Assembly: GCF_030936135.1 (NCBI RefSeq)
Contig: NC_082594.1
Coordinates: 17,757,553 to 17,821,552 of the forward strand
Direction of reading: 5' to 3'
DNA from: Gavia stellata
Taxonomy: Eukaryota; Chordata; Aves; Gaviiformes; Gaviidae
DNA: 64,000 nt
Part shown: piece by piece, positions 60,801-64,000 of the stretch
Layout of the letters: each line of letters opens with the position of its first letter
Numbering within the stretch: the first letter of the stretch is position 1
Notes under the pieces: model-generated
The model's database searches: none
Told to the model about the DNA's origin: nothing
The model's input: the letters and a program-made list of their open reading frames with translations, nothing else
Program-made: the position numbers and the translations under genes

Positions 60801-63800
60801 TAGGGCTTCATTAGTAAATATCCTTAATAAGCTGATCCAGATGTGGAACACGCTCCCTGAGAAGGTGAGAGCGATCACATTTACATTATCCCCCAAGATC
60901 TTTCCTCTTGCATAATGCTCTTCCTTTAGAACAGGGAGCAATCAATAACCACACACCCACCTCCAATAAACAGACGCCGTCCCCAAGACCCCCACGTGTT
61001 AGGAAAGGCAACAGCACAAGTCTTCGAGGGCTCCCCAACATCAGGCAGTGCCAATCTACTTAACTAAGAGGAATTCACACACAGAGACACTAAGCGTGAT
61101 ACCATACGGGAGAAGATTTCTTGCTGGCACCCTCAAATTAGCAGACATACTGCAGATGTCTTACAGGAAAAACAACCACGCAATGAAAACTGCGTAGCCA
61201 GAAATCTTCTGAGAGTCTAAAGCACATTAACCAGAAGTTGTACAAAAATGACTGTGTTACTCAAGTAACACATATAGGCTAATTTAAGAAAATTTAAATC
61301 ACAATTTTATTGCCCTAAATAAGGCAGCCATATGTGCAAAACGCCACAGGACTGGCAGCAACAGAACTGAGGAATCACCTGATTATAAAAGCAAAGGAAA
61401 CTATATGAGCAGCGGAGAAATAAAGATTTCTTTTAACAAAAGCATTTATTTAAGAAAAGATGTATTGTTATTAGCAAAATACTTGTTGGTGGAATGGTCT
61501 TTCATGTGGGGGACCTTAAGCTAGAGTTTTCCACTTAAAAGGAACTCATTACTGGATGTTTAAGGTTGCTGACATTTTTTTTCCCCAAAGTAATCATATT
61601 GAATTTGGCCTCCTTTGGCGTAAAACTGATCCCTGGATTACTTCTTCACTTTCCTGTGAAACACCAGAGCAAGGCTACAGGAAGAGATGGGATGTTCTGT
61701 GTCTGTAAGTGACACTGGAAACCGTTACAGATGCTTTTTTGCCCCTACAGTCATAGCTAGCTGTTGCCTGACTTCTTGCCTCTCTGTATCGTGAATCATA
61801 CTCTACTCCCAAGCAGCCTCAGTTCCCACTACTGAAAGAAAAAAAAAAAATTGATGCTACTTTTATTTTCTTTTGCTTGTTTCCTGTAAAATTGCAATTG
61901 TTTATAGCCTTTCTGGGTCTGTGCTAATCACTTTTTGTTTTGACTTACAAATCTGTGTAAATTGCTTGTAATACAGACAGTCAAGACCAATGCTTGTGGA
62001 TCGGTCCCCTGGAATTGGCGACAAAAACATCCCTTTCCTAATTCTGCGCTCCTGTGACAAAGTAACTGAACTGTCAAGTAAAGGAGGTGCACTAATTCCC
62101 TAGAAACCGCAGGCCATGGGCAACAAAGGACTCTGAGGGTAATTTAGTGCACTCCACTGCTCCAAAAGAGAGTCACCCCACCCACGCCATTCCCCACAAA
62201 TGCTCTTCAGCATGTTCTCCAAACCTCCAGATCCCAGGGCTGTGGAGTCCAAAGCAGGGTATGCTACTCCAGCTCAGGCACTGCCACCACTGGCTAGATA
62301 AGACACATCACACACGTTCATATATGCTAGTATAACATATACTAAGCAAATGAAAGAAGCTGCAACTATAGTCAGCATTACCTGTCTGGGTTACAATAGG
62401 TATTTGCAACATGGATTTGCTTTGCTCATCTTTCAGCATCTTGCTTCCAGCCCCTCTGAGTTTTTTCAGAGGGGAAAAAAAAAATAAAAAAACCCTCTTT
62501 TTCAGAGAGTCACAAGTCTCCTTGAATGCAAACATGTCCCATACTAATTTCATTCTGTTTCTGCTTTTTGTGCTTCTCCATGTAGAGCCCTTGCAGACTA
62601 AGGTTGTAGGTACCACCAGGAATGCAAAGGAAGCCACTGATGCCTGGTCTGTAACACAAACAAAGCCAGCATTCTGACACCAGATGGCCAAACACCTCAC
62701 AAACTAGCCCCTTCCTTCTAGTTTAGAAGAAACCCTTACCGTCTTCTTGTATTTTCACATCTCTGATACCTTAAAAATAAGTGTTAATGTTTAAATCACA
62801 GCAGTTTACAGAAACCAATATGATAAAGAGGCTTGAAGGTGAATGGGAGAAGTGAGCATCCTCACTGCACAGCAAACTTGCTTCCTATGAATACTACACA
62901 ACTCTTCTGCGAATCAAGAGCAAGAAAATGGTGAACTGGAGTCCTCACAACCCACTTGCATGTTCTCTCTTCCCATCATTAAAAGACAATCCAGGCTTTC
63001 TAGCACTGCTGTTTTGTTAGGCAGGGACTCATTAACCTTTTTAAAGTTAATTATTTAATATGCCATAATCATATTACTGTTCTCATCTACCTGTATTCCT
63101 GTTTGATTTGTATAAAAATGTACTAAGGAAGACAACCGCACCGTTTAACTGCAAGACTGAACTTATTTTTAATTAATGGAGAGGAAGACAACAAAATTAT
63201 CACAGACAGCAGTTCCCACCAAGATTTGATTTGGAAGCTTTGCACAGAAACTAAAAATAAAAGACTGTGCACTCATAAATCATTTAAAACAGTGTTCATG
63301 GACAAGGAGCACTTCAAGGAGGATGTGATCAACTGAAGTGAAGGGGATCTCGGGGGTGCACAAGGAGCTGGGATCTGAGAGAACCTTCTAAGTACTCTCA
63401 GCAACCCGAGGCCCAAGCGCTGGGTTGGGGCAGGGGATGCTGAGGCATGGGGGCAAATTCCCCTGGTCCAAAGGGACAGCAGTTTCGCAGCTGTCAGAAG
63501 GTGCTATGTTGGTCAAAGCCTTCATACGTAGGGAGTTAATGTTTGTAAAGAGCTGTGAAGATGAAAGTCCTGAGGATTAAGATTTCCTTGGAGGGCTTCG
63601 CTCTTTTTCTCAGTTTTAAATGAAGTTTATAAAAGGTTTCGTATTCAGTGGGAAATATAAATGCTATTAATTCACACATTCTTCCAGACAGCTATATACA
63701 GAGACAAGAATTACTCACACAGATGTGAATTCCATATAATCTGTTTCTGTTCTGATACTGGCTGATATTTTTGCTCTGAAGAGAAAATAACCCAAAAGCT

Positions 63801-64000
63801 TCCCACAAAAGACTACACATCAGGAAAAATGGAGAGCTGGTTCACAGAAATCCCTCGAGAAGCATGTGCTGTTTGTAAAAAGTGGTAATAGCCAAATTCT
63901 CTGTCCACTCTCTGCCTTCAAAAGCATATTAAGTTGTTTAGGGCTTTTAAAATCCCGAATCTATGTTGTAATAGCAGATAATATTTTCCCCAGAGTGCTC
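57882..64000. other. Intergenic, nothing recognised
   Basis: A/T-rich DNA. Open frames are all short and lack domains. No CR1 tail or LTR is visible to the window's end. Confidence 0.6.

Noticed and set aside
1..64000. CRISPR arrays, operons, prokaryotic signals, tRNA or rRNA genes
   Set aside because: None seen; the sequence is clearly vertebrate nuclear DNA.

Overview
The window looks like a piece of a bird genome. The evidence is the abundance of CR1 (chicken repeat 1) retrotransposons, several ending in the diagnostic ATTCTATG-type 3' tail; avian-type ERV LTRs; and genes for vitelline membrane outer layer protein 1 (VMO1), an egg-coat protein. The species cannot be fixed from the sequence alone. 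About 97% of the window is non-coding intergenic DNA.

Only two genes are convincingly intact, and both are three-exon VMO1 genes. VMO1-A lies on the minus strand (exons 9454-9296, 8620-8526, 7785-7500; 179 aa) and closely resembles hen VMO-I. VMO1-B lies on the plus strand (exons 38729-38899, 39494-39597, 40144-40438; 189 aa) and is a diverged paralogue. They are divergently oriented, with starts about 29 kb apart. Between them, on the plus strand, lie two decayed relatives: copy C (exon 1 at 24180-24354, frameshifted; exon 2 at 25615-25704) and copy D (exon 1 only, 31024-31208, frameshifted, donor lost). A, B and D share the promoter core ATAAATTCCCC at nearly the same distance from the start codon. 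Together with duplicated flanking blocks, this shows a small egg-coat gene cluster that grew by direct and inverted duplication and then partly died.

The rest is repeats and unique spacer. CR1 copies lie at 11.35-11.49, 13.16-14.21, 37.40, 52.9-54.74 (with a 444-codon open reverse-transcriptase frame) and 57.6-57.9 kb. Ancient CR1/L3-like relics lie at 15.8-16.5, 17.0-17.6, 28.95-30.2 and 33.0-33.3 kb. LTR-like elements lie at 33.6-34.4 (ERVL-type), 40.9-41.56 and 51.1-52.0 kb. Two MIR/CORE-SINE-like fragments lie at 48.45-48.56 and 54.78-54.86 kb. A 70-bp near-identical inverted repeat pairs 10.76 with 22.47 kb, with a weaker third relative at 16.81 kb. The outer parts (1-7.5 kb, 41.6-48.4 kb, 55-64 kb) show no recognisable genes.

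Functionally, VMO1 proteins are secreted by the oviduct and laid down in the outer vitelline membrane, so the locus would be expected to be oviduct-regulated. That is family knowledge, not something shown here. All repeat boundaries were read by eye and are approximate to tens of bases.
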